Shown: positions 25,501 to 36,485, numbered from the stretch's first letter. The stretch is 64,000 nucleotides of DNA from B4-G1 sp964393895 (GCA_964393895.1 CAYMWP010000004.1:1-64000); one strand, 5' to 3'. The notes: generated from the letters alone by a model not told the origin. A program made the numbers and translations.

Positions 25501-28500
25501 CCAAAGTCCCAGGTATGAGTTACTGGGGTCGTGGCCGAGGTCGGTGTATAGGTGATGGTAAAGTTGATGGGGTCTCCCGCCTGTGGCACGTCCGGGTCAT
25601 AGTCGAATGAGGTCGCGGCTATCGGTTCGCCCACTTCTACGACCTCGGTGTAATCGGCGTCGTCGTAAGCGTTTTCCACCGTGAGTTGTACGGTGTAATC
25701 GCCGTCCGACGAGAACTGGTGGGTCACGGTTGGGGTATCTATCATCTGGATTGGAGGCCCATCGTCAAAGTCCCAGGTATAGGTTATGGGCGGCGTGACG
25801 ATGGAGGTGCTGGCTACGAAGGTAGTGTCGGCGCCGACCAGGGCAGGCTGAGGCGAGTAAGTGAACGAGGCGGTCGCCCCCGGCCAGCCAGCCAGATGCA
25901 CGTCGTCCACGTACCAAAGCAGCCCTGTCTGGGAATCGGCGTTGAAGCGGAATTGCAGGTTGGAGGTTCCGCCAAAGTCGCTCAAGTCTACCAGTTCGGT
26001 GTCCCAGTGGGCGGTCGAGCCGGTAAAGGTGAGCACTGGAGTCCAGTCGAGGCCATTGGGGGAGACTTCCACGTAGCCGGCGTTGCTACCGGAGGGTATC
26101 TGGTAACAGGTAGCGAATTTGAGAGTGGGGCTGATATATTCGTAGGCGTCTATGGGTGCAGCGATAGTCAGGGGGCCTTCCTGGGCGCCAGGCGCATCGG
26201 CTTCCCAGGCGTGGGAGTAGCTGTACCATTCATTTTCCTCGATGCTCCAGGGTGATTCCGACGTCCATTGGCCGCCGGGCGCGCCCTCGGCGATGACGAC
26301 GATCTCGTCCCAGCCGCGCCCGTCGGGGCCGGTGGACAGGGGGTAGTTGTCGTACTGCTGGAACTTTATGCGAAAGTTGGGTCCCAGGGCCATGCCGGCC
26401 GCGGCCGCCTCGGCTGCCAGATCAAAGGTGTAGCGTTTCCAGATCCCATCTTCCTGGTCAGGCGCATCCTGGATGGGATGCCAGTTGACGCCGTCGTCGC
26501 TGATGGCGACGCCGTCGGCGTTGTAATGGTCGCTAAAATCTCCGTCAAAGCCATGCTGTTCGTCGTCCCACTCGGCGTGCCAGAAGGTCAAGGATGCCTC
26601 GCTCACGCCCGAGAGGTCAACGCTCCAGATGGCCTCGTTCAAGGTATAAGTGCCGGCGCTGTCATCGTCCATCAACAGGGCATACGTTCCCCTGGCAGCG
26701 CCATAGTCGTCCGTGACCCGAATGCGGCCCTCGCTGGTGGAGGAGTACGTCGTCCAGGCGGCATTGAGGACGCCGGCCTCAAAGCTGTCTCCCTCGACGG
26801 TCCAACTCTCTACGTCGTCGTCAAAGAGGTTCGTCGCCGGCGCAGCGACAGCCCCCTCGAAAGCGTCGTGATCGTAGGCGAATGTCGTGTAAGCGACATC
26901 TACCTCGTCGAGAACAGTGTAGGTGGTTCCTGAAAGGGCCTTCAGGGCGACCAGCGTAAAGGGGCCGTCCACGCCGTGCTCGTTGATGAGACGACCATCA
27001 AAGGGCAGCGAAAGGGTCTGTGTGCCTTCGGCGAGCACCTGGGAGTCGCCGCTGGCCCAGGAGATGAGGGAGCCGTTGGTGTCGGCCAGCCAGCCCTCGA
27101 CGCGGTATGCCTGTCCCCCCTCACCGGCTTCCACCTCCACGTCCACCGTGATGAGCAGCTGGTCGAACTTGCCATTGCTGTCCGTATCCACGCCAGCGTC
27201 CGAGTAGCCGGTGTCGGTGATGACAAAGGTGACTCGCATCTCGGATGGGTCGGCTATCACAAGCGACGGGGCGCTTAACCGGATGGGGCGGGCGCTCAAC
27301 TCGGGCACCTCGGCCGGGGTATACGGTTCCTTTATCCCATCAGTGATCTGATCGGCAGAGTTGCGCACAAAGAGGTGGGCCAGGGTGTACGGGCCGGTCG
27401 TATCCTTCAGGCCGTCGAATTGCAGGGCAACTCGCGGGCCGTAGCCGGTCCACGAGGCTTGCACCGGCGTCTCATCCTGTCCGACGAACAGGACGCCCTG
27501 GGCGGTGTAGACCCCCATTTTCTCGACTCGCAGGTCGGTCTCCACGATCAGGGCGTCGGCGTATCCATCGTCGTCGGTATCAATGGCCTCGTGACTGTAC
27601 TCGTTCGTCAAGGTCGCCCCGGCGACGCCAAAGTCATCGAATCTGTAAGGGGAGGTTTGGTAGTCCGGCTGGCTAAAGTCCAGTCCGTTGACAAAATCTT
27701 CTTTGGCGGGATTCTCCGCGTCGGTGACCCACAGGCCGTCTAGCAGGTAGGGGCCGTGCGCTTTGTTCAAGTAGATGTCCATACCATCGAAGGGCAGTTC
27801 TACGGTGTGGTGTCCCGCCTCGAGATAGGTTTTACCAATTGCCTCGGAGAAGCCGCCGGCGAGCCGGCCGCGGAACCAGTAATTGCCCGCCTGCGCTACG
27901 TCCACCTGGATTTGGAAGGCTAATTGGTCGAAGCGACCGTCGCTATCCTGGTCAACGCCATAGTCCTCCACCACGCGGCCGAGCCGAATCGCCTGGCCGG
28001 GCGTGCTGTTGTTGAGGAGCAGGGGAATGTAGACGCGGTGGTCGCCAGCGCCAGGAGCGGCGCTCAATATGGCAGTCATATCTGTCGGGCCGCTCAGGTC
28101 CGGCCAATCGTCGGGCGGGGTTCCGGTGACTGTAGGCTCTGCGGGCCAGCTCCAATAGTCCACGAAGCGGGTCTCCCACCAATCCTTTTTTACGATTTTG
28201 CCGACCTGGTTGCTTTTGTCGAACTGCCAGGTGGCCATGCGGTATTCGTCGTTCCCCGGCGACCACCAGCCACCCACTTCGCTTTCGGGCCAGTTCTCTC
28301 CGACGGTATACAGTCCGTAACCGCTCGAGTACCACCCTGATGTGCTACGCAGTTGGACGTAACCCTCCGCAATTTGCGGCGAATAGCATGGCCCCTCGTA
28401 GCTGGCGTACCCTCGCATCACGTACCAGTCCTCTGTTCCCCCGGCCGGCTTGGTCCACACCTCGGTCGAGTGGTCCCAGGAGCTGTGCCGCCAATCCGTC

Positions 28501-29576
28501 CAGATGGGGCGGGAGGGGATGCCGGCGGAGCGGTTGAAGGAGGCCAGCAAGGTTGCGACGGTGGTACATTCGTTGCGATAGTTGCCCGAGCAATGGTATG
28601 GGTTCAATGCACACCAGGCGTTGCTGTGGTACTGGGGCCACTCGACACAGGTGTATTCGTCAACTCGCTGTCCCAGCGCGTTCGCCGCGTCCCACGTGTT
28701 GTCCATACCATTGATGGACTGTATGACGTGATCCTCAAACACATAGTCTTTGTACTGGGCATTGTCAAATATCCAGGCGTAGCCGTGGTAGATCCACTCT
28801 CCCTCCGGGATCCACGCGTAATCGTCGTGGTCGTACTCGCGTTTATCCATATCTTCGGCGTAGTGAGCGGCTCTGTCGTCCCTGACGTCATCGGGGTCAT
28901 CGTTGTATATGAAGGCATCCACAAAAGCATCGCTCAAGTTGGTCGGCAGTTGAAAGATGACGTACAGGTTCAGTTCTTCGTCCCAACTGCCATCCTCGAC
29001 GGTGATAGTGTATATGCCCACGGTGCCATCCTCCGGCACGTGAATGTCCCATCGCCCGGAGCAGGGATTTCGTACCGGCGTTAGTGTGGTCAGCGACCCA
29101 ATGCTCTTTGATATCGTGAGCGCGCCATCGGGTGGGCCGCCTACCGAAAAGGTGGCACCGCGACGCACGACGACCGTGTCTTCCCCCCAAGGGGCCAGGG
29201 GGTAGGGAAGCGCGACGTAATTGTCTCCAAAGCGTTGCCAGGGATAGTATTCTTTGGTCTGAAGGTCCCGTTCGTACTCGACGTAGATGCCCGGGCTGTG
29301 GTCGTTGAAGGGATGCGTATCGTACAGTTTCTCCCGCCCGTCCGAGAGGCCGTCGTCGTCACTGTCGGCATCCAGTGGATCAGTGTAAAAGGGGCCACCC
29401 TGTGCGTTGTACCATCCGTCTTGCTCGACTACATTCGGCAGCCCATCGCCATCAAAATCCACCGAAAGGTCTTCCCATTCTTGAGCGTACACTTGGGAAG
29501 GCCAGGCTAGAAACGTGGAACCGAGGAAAACGAAAATCAAAAAGTAAGCATACCATCTTTTCACTAACATCATCAT
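22506..29576 (-). CDS. Giant secreted protein: transglutaminase-like, PKD, cadherin-like domains
   Basis: The 2,356-residue protein has a signal peptide (about 5-31) and two Asp-rich calcium loops of thrombospondin-3 type (DFDGDGLPNV, DSDDDGLSDG). A transglutaminase-like domain follows, with a possible triad Cys337, His369 and Asp383. Next come beta-rich regions including MAM-like stretches (about 530-1230) and about five PKD repeats with TWDFGDG-type motifs (about 1230-1670). After these are cadherin-like/VCBS repeats beginning NDAPVANDDSA (about 1673-2058), Ig- and cadherin-type domains, and the end FFIYIPVVLRNKK. YIPLLLNN recurs at 516-523. It is likely a calcium-stabilised surface or matrix protein. 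It ends the exopolysaccharide gene run; of three adjacent ATG codons the second or third best fits GGGAG. Confidence 0.87.
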   Translation of the reverse strand: MMMLVKRWYAYFLIFVFLGSTFLAWPSQVYAQEWEDLSVDFDGDGLPNVVEQDGWYNAQGGPFYTDPLDADSDDDGLSDGREKLYDTHPFNDHSPGIYVEYERDLQTKEYYPWQRFGDNYVALPYPLAPWGEDTVVVRRGATFSVGGPPDGALTISKSIGSLTTLTPVRNPCSGRWDIHVPEDGTVGIYTITVEDGSWDEELNLYVIFQLPTNLSDAFVDAFIYNDDPDDVRDDRAAHYAEDMDKREYDHDDYAWIPEGEWIYHGYAWIFDNAQYKDYVFEDHVIQSINGMDNTWDAANALGQRVDEYTCVEWPQYHSNAWCALNPYHCSGNYRNECTTVATLLASFNRSAGIPSRPIWTDWRHSSWDHSTEVWTKPAGGTEDWYVMRGYASYEGPCYSPQIAEGYVQLRSTSGWYSSGYGLYTVGENWPESEVGGWWSPGNDEYRMATWQFDKSNQVGKIVKKDWWETRFVDYWSWPAEPTVTGTPPDDWPDLSGPTDMTAILSAAPGAGDHRVYIPLLLNNSTPGQAIRLGRVVEDYGVDQDSDGRFDQLAFQIQVDVAQAGNYWFRGRLAGGFSEAIGKTYLEAGHHTVELPFDGMDIYLNKAHGPYLLDGLWVTDAENPAKEDFVNGLDFSQPDYQTSPYRFDDFGVAGATLTNEYSHEAIDTDDDGYADALIVETDLRVEKMGVYTAQGVLFVGQDETPVQASWTGYGPRVALQFDGLKDTTGPYTLAHLFVRNSADQITDGIKEPYTPAEVPELSARPIRLSAPSLVIADPSEMRVTFVITDTGYSDAGVDTDSNGKFDQLLITVDVEVEAGEGGQAYRVEGWLADTNGSLISWASGDSQVLAEGTQTLSLPFDGRLINEHGVDGPFTLVALKALSGTTYTVLDEVDVAYTTFAYDHDAFEGAVAAPATNLFDDDVESWTVEGDSFEAGVLNAAWTTYSSTSEGRIRVTDDYGAARGTYALLMDDDSAGTYTLNEAIWSVDLSGVSEASLTFWHAEWDDEQHGFDGDFSDHYNADGVAISDDGVNWHPIQDAPDQEDGIWKRYTFDLAAEAAAAGMALGPNFRIKFQQYDNYPLSTGPDGRGWDEIVVIAEGAPGGQWTSESPWSIEENEWYSYSHAWEADAPGAQEGPLTIAAPIDAYEYISPTLKFATCYQIPSGSNAGYVEVSPNGLDWTPVLTFTGSTAHWDTELVDLSDFGGTSNLQFRFNADSQTGLLWYVDDVHLAGWPGATASFTYSPQPALVGADTTFVASTSIVTPPITYTWDFDDGPPIQMIDTPTVTHQFSSDGDYTVQLTVENAYDDADYTEVVEVGEPIAATSFDYDPDVPQAGDPINFTITYTPTSATTPVTHTWDFGDGDVVVTTTQTIAHSYDAGGDYTVNLTTTNYYSTAAYDQLVQVKEGVSDVSFTYDPVPAVENVPITFTAHVTPGTATQPITYTWDFGDGSPIVETNEVIVAHTFSSATDYTIQLAAENPYGSAAFSATIGVGTAVVATSFDYSPAAPEVGTVITFTASYTPSSAIPPITYNWNFGGDDGAVVVTTTQTVAHSYDSGGYQTVTLTTTNGGGGAVYARPIEVKQGVESVSFDWIPAAPQEGELVVFTAHVTPSTASRPITYTWYFVDSGTTVTTSHVVEHVFSAPDTYYAWIIADNGYGSSAWYEAYVVVSEDINDPPEAADDSATVDESDGVTTLDGGHTSVLHNDTDPDQADTLTVNTTPVTGPDHGSLTLNGDGTFSYTHDGSETTDDSFTYQVCDDGSPQECDTAMVSITILPINDAPVANDDSAVTDEDTAVVIGVLTNDSDAEDDPLTVEAVGAPAHGQVSTDGTTVTYTPTLNFNGSDTFTYTVGDGSLIATAAVTVTVEPVNDDPVAVDDEAETDEDTPVSIEVLFNDYDVEYDFLTLDSVTQPDHGTADYDAIEGVVIFTPTLDFSGEATFSYNIIDGNGGSDTAQVSVNVIPVNDAPQANDDQADTDEDTAVTVDALANDSDPDDDLSIDAVTQPAHGVVVNNGDDLTYTPQDNYNGADSFTYTVGDGTLTATATVSVTIGPVSDAPAFTSAPLIVATEDVTYSYVIVAEDVDAGDVLTITAPISPAWLSFTDNGAGTAKLEGTPTNADVGDHSVKLLVRDTDGLTDTQAFTITVGNANDAPTDISLSNDSLEENEPAGTTVGILSATDQDSGDSHTYTLVPGPGDADNGFFAAVGDELRTAVSLDYETQITYTIRVSATDTGGLSYAEVFTITVADVNDAPAFTSAPLLVATEGLTYTYSIVTSDDDGDTITITAPCLPSWLTLTNNGDGTAELRGTPGEGSAGEYAVELQAEDTAGAIGAQDFVIAVNAAEPDQFFIYIPVVLRNKK

Positions 29577-29660
29577 ACACTCCCTTTTCCAACACCCTCA
29601 GTGGGTGTAGGGTTAAGGTGCAAGCCCAACTCAACTGACCCGATGTAAAATAATTGTTTA

Positions 29661-29669
29661 ATTGTAACA
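29661..29669 (-). promoter_or_regulatory. Possible extended -10 before the giant protein gene
   Basis: On the minus strand TGTTACAAT gives TG one base before TACAAT (29666-29661). No -35 is found at 17 nt, though TTGATA lies 22 nt upstream. The 197-bp gap to the next gene also has a small hairpin (CACCCTCAGTGGGTG). Confidence 0.35.
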
Positions 29670-29773
29670 GGCGATGGTAAGCGAGATGTATCAAAAAAAC
29701 TAATATTCTACTGATGTCGCGCTGTTTACCGGGCACCGGTCAGCCCTAATCTGCTGGCAGAATGGAGGGTCTG

Positions 29774-31591
29774 CTAGTCCTGCAGTATTTTTTTACGGAA
29801 AATATCAAAGGTCAGCAAACTCCACAAAAAGTGATCGGGGTTCTTTACCAATCGTTCAAAATCCGCCTTGCTCAAGAACCCCGGCAAGTCTATGGCCTGA
29901 ATCATCTCGCTCAAGGGGCCAGAGCGCATCCAGGCGTATAGGTCGGGGGTAAAGACGGAGCCGCCTTTGGGTTGCCGGGCAATTGTAGACAACCCGTGTT
30001 GTTCCAGGATAGCTTTCAACAGGGGTTTAGTACGCCGACCTTTAAGATATCTCGTCTCTGGTCGAAAAGCAAGGTTGATACGTATAACGTCATCGTCCAG
30101 GTAAGGGTAGATTTGCTCTTTGTTGTAGGCAAGAAATAACTGACCGCTCTGAATTTGTACCTCATAGGCATCGCTTAGCAGGTCTATGATGTGAACTCTT
30201 TCCGTGTAGTTGATACTGTTCAAGTATTGTGTCTCCAGGTTACGCCTGTATTCCAGTACTCGACGTAAGGCTTGATCGCCGAAGGAACGACGAGCAATAT
30301 CAAGGTTGGAATAGACGCCTATCGTATTAGTTGGCGCTACAAAGAGGTGTGGATCGTTAGGTCGAGACAGAATCTCGGCGCCTTTCAGAAGTGTCTGGCT
30401 TTTTCCAGTAAGAGGTTCCAGAAATCTACCCACTCTTGCCAGGGCTAGCCTGGATCCGGGGAACTTGGCAAGAAACTCTAAAAACTCTATCTTTTTGGCA
30501 ATATCCAGTCCAAAAAGCGCGTCGGCGCCCTGACCAACGAAAAAGAAGCGTAGATCGTCTACGTACTCTGCCAAGTACTTGACCAGAGCCAATTTACAGG
30601 GTTCTACGTCAGAGAGCACGGGTTGGCCCAGCACCTCGACCGCCTCGACCAGCAAGGCTGGATAGTCCTCGGGTGCAAATTCGACAAATGTGTGCTCCGT
30701 CTCGAAAATCTTGCTGGCTTGCTTGGCGTATTTTATTTCAAATTCGAAACTTGGCGTTCTCGTGGGGGCAAAGCTGAACGACCGGGTTGATGCGGGCAAA
30801 AGTTGCTCGCTAATGATCAGTTGGAGAATGGAAGAATCCACGCCGCCCGATAGCAGGTTTCCCAAGCCGTACCCGGACCTTTCAATGTCGTAGATGTACG
30901 TTCCTACCACGCCCCTCAATTCCTCATAGAGTGCAGACACGGAGCGGGAATCAGCCTGCCGGAACTCGCGGGCATCGTCCGGGAACCGCAAATCTTGGAC
31001 ACGGCTGACGTTTAGATTTCCCTCGCGCCACTTGAGTAGTTGCCCAGGGAAGAGACGCATGATATTCTGAAAATACGTCAGCGTTCCTGGCGTATGGCGA
31101 AACGTAAAGTGAAAAGGAACGATATCTTGGTTCAACTCGACTCGATCAAGCAGGTCAACCAGGCATCTCGGACTGTCTGAGGCAATCATTTCGTCGCCAG
31201 ACGCCCAATAGTAGAGTTGAGGTAGAGACATCAGGTTCTTGAAAACGGTAAATTGCGCTTCTTTCTTACTGAAACAAGCGACCAAAGCATTGCCTCGAAA
31301 AGAGGCGTGGTCAATACTCTGCGGAGTAACCATTCTCTGCTCGAATAGTTGCCGAGCCGAGAGCGGAGATTTCGTCAGGGAGCGAACGAATCCTAACTTG
31401 AGCGCGATGGCGGTCTCTGTCTCGGCGACGTCACCGTAGGTTGTGTAGAGGAAAAAGTGTCCCGCATTGCCCCAATCAACGACGCGGGGTACCACGTCCA
31501 ATTGTCTTTTGAGCTTGTGTAGGAAACCTTTTGGGTCTTGGGTGAATCCAAAAACCGTGAAATCTCCCCGTTGGGTGGAGTCAGTGCGCAT
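29774..31591 (-). CDS. Asparagine-synthase-like protein lacking the glutaminase cysteine
   Basis: The protein of about 605 residues has the PP-loop ATP pyrophosphatase motif SGGVDSS (about 248-254) of asparagine synthetases, which adenylate a carboxylate and form an amide. The N-terminal glutaminase domain is present in length, but the required Cys directly after the start Met is missing, so ammonia cannot come from glutamine here. I prefer the ATG at 31591 (AGAGG with 8-nt spacing) over 31621. In surface-sugar loci such proteins amidate uronic acids; a role on sugar carboxylates is inferred. It lies 197 bp upstream of the giant protein gene and 43 bp after the CapK-like ligase gene. Confidence 0.82.
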   Translation of the reverse strand: MRTDSTQRGDFTVFGFTQDPKGFLHKLKRQLDVVPRVVDWGNAGHFFLYTTYGDVAETETAIALKLGFVRSLTKSPLSARQLFEQRMVTPQSIDHASFRGNALVACFSKKEAQFTVFKNLMSLPQLYYWASGDEMIASDSPRCLVDLLDRVELNQDIVPFHFTFRHTPGTLTYFQNIMRLFPGQLLKWREGNLNVSRVQDLRFPDDAREFRQADSRSVSALYEELRGVVGTYIYDIERSGYGLGNLLSGGVDSSILQLIISEQLLPASTRSFSFAPTRTPSFEFEIKYAKQASKIFETEHTFVEFAPEDYPALLVEAVEVLGQPVLSDVEPCKLALVKYLAEYVDDLRFFFVGQGADALFGLDIAKKIEFLEFLAKFPGSRLALARVGRFLEPLTGKSQTLLKGAEILSRPNDPHLFVAPTNTIGVYSNLDIARRSFGDQALRRVLEYRRNLETQYLNSINYTERVHIIDLLSDAYEVQIQSGQLFLAYNKEQIYPYLDDDVIRINLAFRPETRYLKGRRTKPLLKAILEQHGLSTIARQPKGGSVFTPDLYAWMRSGPLSEMIQAIDLPGFLSKADFERLVKNPDHFLWSLLTFDIFRKKILQD

Positions 31592-31633
31592 AAGAAATTC
31601 CTCTATACATCCCATCATCACTGGTCATGAATC

Positions 31634-32986
31634 CTAGAGTTCGGAAATCGCATAGCGATATTTCCCCGAGTCGCACACGGCTATTTCACCGGGGAACTCG
31701 AACTCGACGTCCACGTGCTCGCCCAAGGCGAGCTTGACGGTGCGCTCTATCTGGGCCAATCTGTCTTGGGCCAATTCCCCATCTCTGACGATACGGGCCA
31801 CGACGCGATCGAGCGATTTTTGAACCAATTGGAACTGCTTTACGCCATCCATTCCGAACAAGGGGCTGGCAAATCCGCCCCAGACGGCGCGTCCATCTTT
31901 TGTCTTGAACATGTCAACGCGCCGTCCCTGTACCAGATCCATCAACGGTAATCCCCGCCCACAAGGGCAGTTCTCGATGCTGCTCCAGGCTCCCATATCC
32001 TCGACGCTGTAACGAATGAAAGGCATGCCATAGTTATTCAAATTGGTCACTACGATGTGTCCCGTCTCGCCCGGTTGCGCGAGTTCGTCGCCGTCGAGGT
32101 CTCGAAGAATTTCGACGTAAACGTTCTCTATACTGACGTGCAAGGCTGTGTGGGCCTGACATTCACAACAGATGCCCCCTAACTCTCTGGTGCCGTAACG
32201 ATCGAACATTCTGCCATCAAAGACCTGTTCGATCAACCGCCGCTGGGCGGGGTAGAGAACCTCGGCCGAAGAAAAGATGGCATCGAATTTGATATCGTCC
32301 CAGCCACGCGCGCGCGCAAACTCGGCGAAACGGTATACACTGGAGGGATAGCCAAATAGAATCCGCGGGCGGCGACGCCTGACTTGAGCGGCGAACGCAC
32401 TCATGCTCTCCTCCGAAAGTATGTATGCGTTAGTCACAAAGCGATTGAGCGCCCAGTTCATCAGCCTGACGCGGACGGCAGTGGCGGTCTCTACCTCGAA
32501 GCTGGCGCCCCAGATATAGGCGTGGGGCTGTCCCAGTTCCCAACTGGCCCACCCCAAGTGACGGTGGATGTCGGCAGTGACATAGTCGCGAAAGTCATTG
32601 TCCTGCATAAAGACCAGCGGGTGGCCCGTGGAACCCCCGGTGGTCAATCTGCTCATCTGCTCGCGGCGTTGCGGCTCGGTGGTGAGCAGGTCGTTCAAGT
32701 TTTTTCTAATGATGGATTTGGTCAGGATCGGTATCTTTTGCAGGGCGGACAGACTGGTTAGAACATCGTCGGGGTGAAATCCGGCGCGGTCAAACGAGTG
32801 ATGGTAGTAAGGTACGTGTTCGTATGCGTATTCCAGCAGGCGGTGCAGTTTGTCGCGTTGCAACTCGAAAAGCTCATCTTTGCTGAGCCATTGCGTGCGG
32901 TTCAGTTCATCCAGACGCTCCAGGAAGCGACGCCCGGTCGCTCGCTGGTACAACTGTATCGCCCTCCGACGCAGAAACACGCTCAT
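31634..32986 (-). CDS. CapK/PaaK-like AMP-forming ligase
   Basis: This 450-residue protein resembles phenylacetate-CoA ligase and the CapK family. It has the P-loop-like STGHP after LTTGG (TTGGSTGHPLVFM), the RYGTRELGG motif binding adenylate, and a C-terminal lid domain with GRRVDMFKTKDGR. Such enzymes activate a carboxylate as acyl-AMP; in capsule loci they are thought to activate a substituent acid. The zinc-like cysteines CCECQAH and CPCGRG are typical of this family. GGAGGAG at 32991-32997 fixes the start at 32986. Neighbours on both sides (an ATP-grasp ligase and an AsnB homologue) are also amide- or ester-forming enzymes. Confidence 0.87.
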   Translation of the reverse strand: MSVFLRRRAIQLYQRATGRRFLERLDELNRTQWLSKDELFELQRDKLHRLLEYAYEHVPYYHHSFDRAGFHPDDVLTSLSALQKIPILTKSIIRKNLNDLLTTEPQRREQMSRLTTGGSTGHPLVFMQDNDFRDYVTADIHRHLGWASWELGQPHAYIWGASFEVETATAVRVRLMNWALNRFVTNAYILSEESMSAFAAQVRRRRPRILFGYPSSVYRFAEFARARGWDDIKFDAIFSSAEVLYPAQRRLIEQVFDGRMFDRYGTRELGGICCECQAHTALHVSIENVYVEILRDLDGDELAQPGETGHIVVTNLNNYGMPFIRYSVEDMGAWSSIENCPCGRGLPLMDLVQGRRVDMFKTKDGRAVWGGFASPLFGMDGVKQFQLVQKSLDRVVARIVRDGELAQDRLAQIERTVKLALGEHVDVEFEFPGEIAVCDSGKYRYAISEL

Positions 32987-33019
32987 TGCGCTCCTCCCTC
33001 TACCTCTCAATCCTGAACC

Positions 33020-34144
33020 CTAGCGATGCTCGGATAGGGCCTGTCTGATCAGTTTAACCATCTCGGCGACAGGGTCGCCCAGGGCGTACGGCAGGCCGGT
33101 TTGCCCAAATGTGAATCCCAGTTCACTCCGGCCCAAGAGGCTTTGGACACCCTGTTTCACCGCCGCCGCAGGAGCAACATAGCGCCCCAATTGATAGCCC
33201 GGCAAGGGAAAATCAACCCCCAAGGCGGATAGGCAGGCCAGGTGCGGAAAGTTGACGCCCACGACCAGAGATCCGATCAGGCTGCCCCAATAACGGGCGT
33301 TGACGTCTATTATCTTGGCCTGCTCCTCCTGACTGTCGTATCTCAAGTCAACGTGGGCAATGCCGCTAAAGCTGATGGCAGAGACTAGCCTGGCGATCGT
33401 GTCAAAGACTTGATCGTGTCGAATAAAATCTAGGCCCGCCGACGCCGCAAAGCTCTGCGACCCGCCTACAAAGCCCCGCTGTATAGTGTGCGCCAGGATT
33501 CTGCCATCGTCACACAACACGCTGCAATCCACGTTATAGCCGCGAACAAAGTTCTGTACGACGTATTGACACGCGGAGGTTGCGGCTATATCGCTCAAAG
33601 CGTCCAACAGCTCGGACGGTGTGTCGAAGCGTCGTATCCCCTCCCCGCCTCGCGCTCTGGTAGGTTTGATCAACACGGGGAACTGCAAGTCGCGCAGGTT
33701 GCGCTCGAACTCGTCGCCGGTGGTGTACAAGATGGTGGCCGGGCCGGGTATTCCATTCTCTCTCAAAAGTTGGGCCAACGACCATTTGTCAACGACAGTC
33801 TCAAAAGCTTCGAGTTCTGGTACAGGCGGCAAGGCCGCCATATCCGCAACGGATTGCCGATGAACGGACACGAAACGGACCGCCGGTTCGTCCACGGGCA
33901 GTATGACGTCGGCGCCGGTCTGCTCGACGGCCCGCCGCATCACATTCAACTGCCGCTCATCGTCATTCTCTCTCGCCCGGTAGCGGTACGTGCGCCGGCG
34001 GCGAGAGAAGCGGAGCGGCACCCAGGGCTCGTTCGACAAGACGTGCAGATCCAAGTTGGGGACTTGAGCCAGGCAGCGGGCCACAAACAAAGCGAAATCG
34101 CTTTCCCCATCAATGATCAGAACGGAAAAACTGTGCTTTTTCAT
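33020..34144 (-). CDS. ATP-grasp family carboxylate ligase
   Basis: The 374-residue protein has the ATP-grasp order: an N-terminal Rossmann-like domain, the lysine/glycine-rich loop FPVLIKPTRARGGEGIRRF, YVVQNFVRGYNVDCSVL, and the metal site region GIAHVDLRYD and IIDVNARYWGSL. These enzymes join a carboxylate to an amine or thiol through an acyl phosphate. The substrate is unknown; given the FemAB-like transferase next door, an amino-acid or sugar-amine is plausible. AGGAGG precedes the ATG by 8 nt. Confidence 0.87.
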   Translation of the reverse strand: MKKHSFSVLIIDGESDFALFVARCLAQVPNLDLHVLSNEPWVPLRFSRRRRTYRYRARENDDERQLNVMRRAVEQTGADVILPVDEPAVRFVSVHRQSVADMAALPPVPELEAFETVVDKWSLAQLLRENGIPGPATILYTTGDEFERNLRDLQFPVLIKPTRARGGEGIRRFDTPSELLDALSDIAATSACQYVVQNFVRGYNVDCSVLCDDGRILAHTIQRGFVGGSQSFAASAGLDFIRHDQVFDTIARLVSAISFSGIAHVDLRYDSQEEQAKIIDVNARYWGSLIGSLVVGVNFPHLACLSALGVDFPLPGYQLGRYVAPAAAVKQGVQSLLGRSELGFTFGQTGLPYALGDPVAEMVKLIRQALSEHR

Positions 34145-34156
34145 CTCGGCGACCTC

Positions 34157-35172
34157 CTACCTAGACAGAAATCCCCTCATCAGTTGATAGCCCGTGCGAC
34201 TGATCTTGAGCAAAAAAGGGACATGTTCACAAGTGTTGCGTCCATAGCAGACCAATTCCCCGCCAAACTTGGCCTTGAAATCGCGCACGCCGTATTCCTC
34301 GTCCGGCTTGCCCGCGCCGCCAAAGTCGTAGACCTTGTAGCCGTTCTTTGCCCCCCACTCGAGAATGCGCCACGTCAATAACTCGTTGGGCGCGTAGGAG
34401 CCATAGGCTCGGTCCACGCCGCCGTACCAGCCATAGATGACGTCTTTGTACAGCAGTTCCGCCGATATGGCGACTGGGGTATCTCCCACACGGGCCAGTG
34501 TGAAGCGGATCATCCCCTTGCGATGCAGTACGTCGAAGGCCGCTTCAAAAAGGGAGCGGTGGGCCAGGGGGACCTGGGCCAGGCGATAAGTCTCACGCAA
34601 CAGAGCGTAGCACACGGCAACTTGCTGCCGCTCTTTCACCTCGTGGACGGTCACCTCACCCCGCTTGAGTCTGCGCCGGATGTGCTTGCGCGTCCGGCTG
34701 CCGATACCTTGCAATATCTCCTCCGGCGGGCGGTTCAGGTCAAGCAAATAGTTCAGGTGGTCCTCGTAGACAAAGCCGCGCTCTTGCAAAATTGGCTGCA
34801 CCGCCTCCAGGTCAGATAGATTGCGCAACTCGGTAAAGAGCGGGAAGCCGTCTACCTCGCGAGGGTAGGTGCGCAGCAACAGATCCAGAGCTTTGTATCC
34901 TTCCGTCCCAGGGGCGCATAGGACGCTGCCGTAGACGACGGCGCGGGTGGTCAGGCGACGCAGCGGGCCGCCTTTCAGCGTGATTTGCACAGGCAGCATC
35001 AGGGCCAGCACTCGTCCATCCTCGACCGCGGCCCACAGTGTGGGGCGATGCCCTTTGGCCTGTGCAAAGACCCGGAACATCTCGGGCGTGTGGAAAATGT
35101 TGCCGGCGGGATGCCGGTCCACAAAGTCACGCCAAACCGTCTCTGCGAGGGAGTGCGTTACCTTCACTTTGA

Positions 35173-35182
<10 letters not shown>
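34157..35182 (-). CDS. FemAB/GNAT-type acyltransferase
   Basis: This 341-residue protein has the FemAB-like double-GNAT layout: a first half with NIFHTPEMFRVFAQAKGHRP and a second with SRTRKHIRRRLKRGEV and YGWYGGVDRAYGSYAPNELLTWRILEWG, ending in DFGGAGKPDEEYGVRDFKAK cut into typical strands. FemAB proteins add amino acids from aminoacyl-tRNA to cell-wall precursors; relatives in exopolysaccharide loci probably modify sugars. The apparent start is TTG at 35182, overlapping the upstream gene by 10 nt. A GTG a few codons later is possible, so the exact start is uncertain. Confidence 0.85.

Positions 35183-36485
<1,303 letters not shown>

Noticed and set aside
22600..29510. Many long plus-strand frames opposite the giant protein gene
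   Set aside because: They follow from the codon bias of the real minus-strand gene, have no ribosome sites, and show no recognisable domains.
29774..31591. Lasso-peptide cyclase
   Set aside because: AsnB homologues without the Cys include lasso cyclases, but no precursor, B protein or leader-binding gene lies nearby; the context is polysaccharide synthesis.
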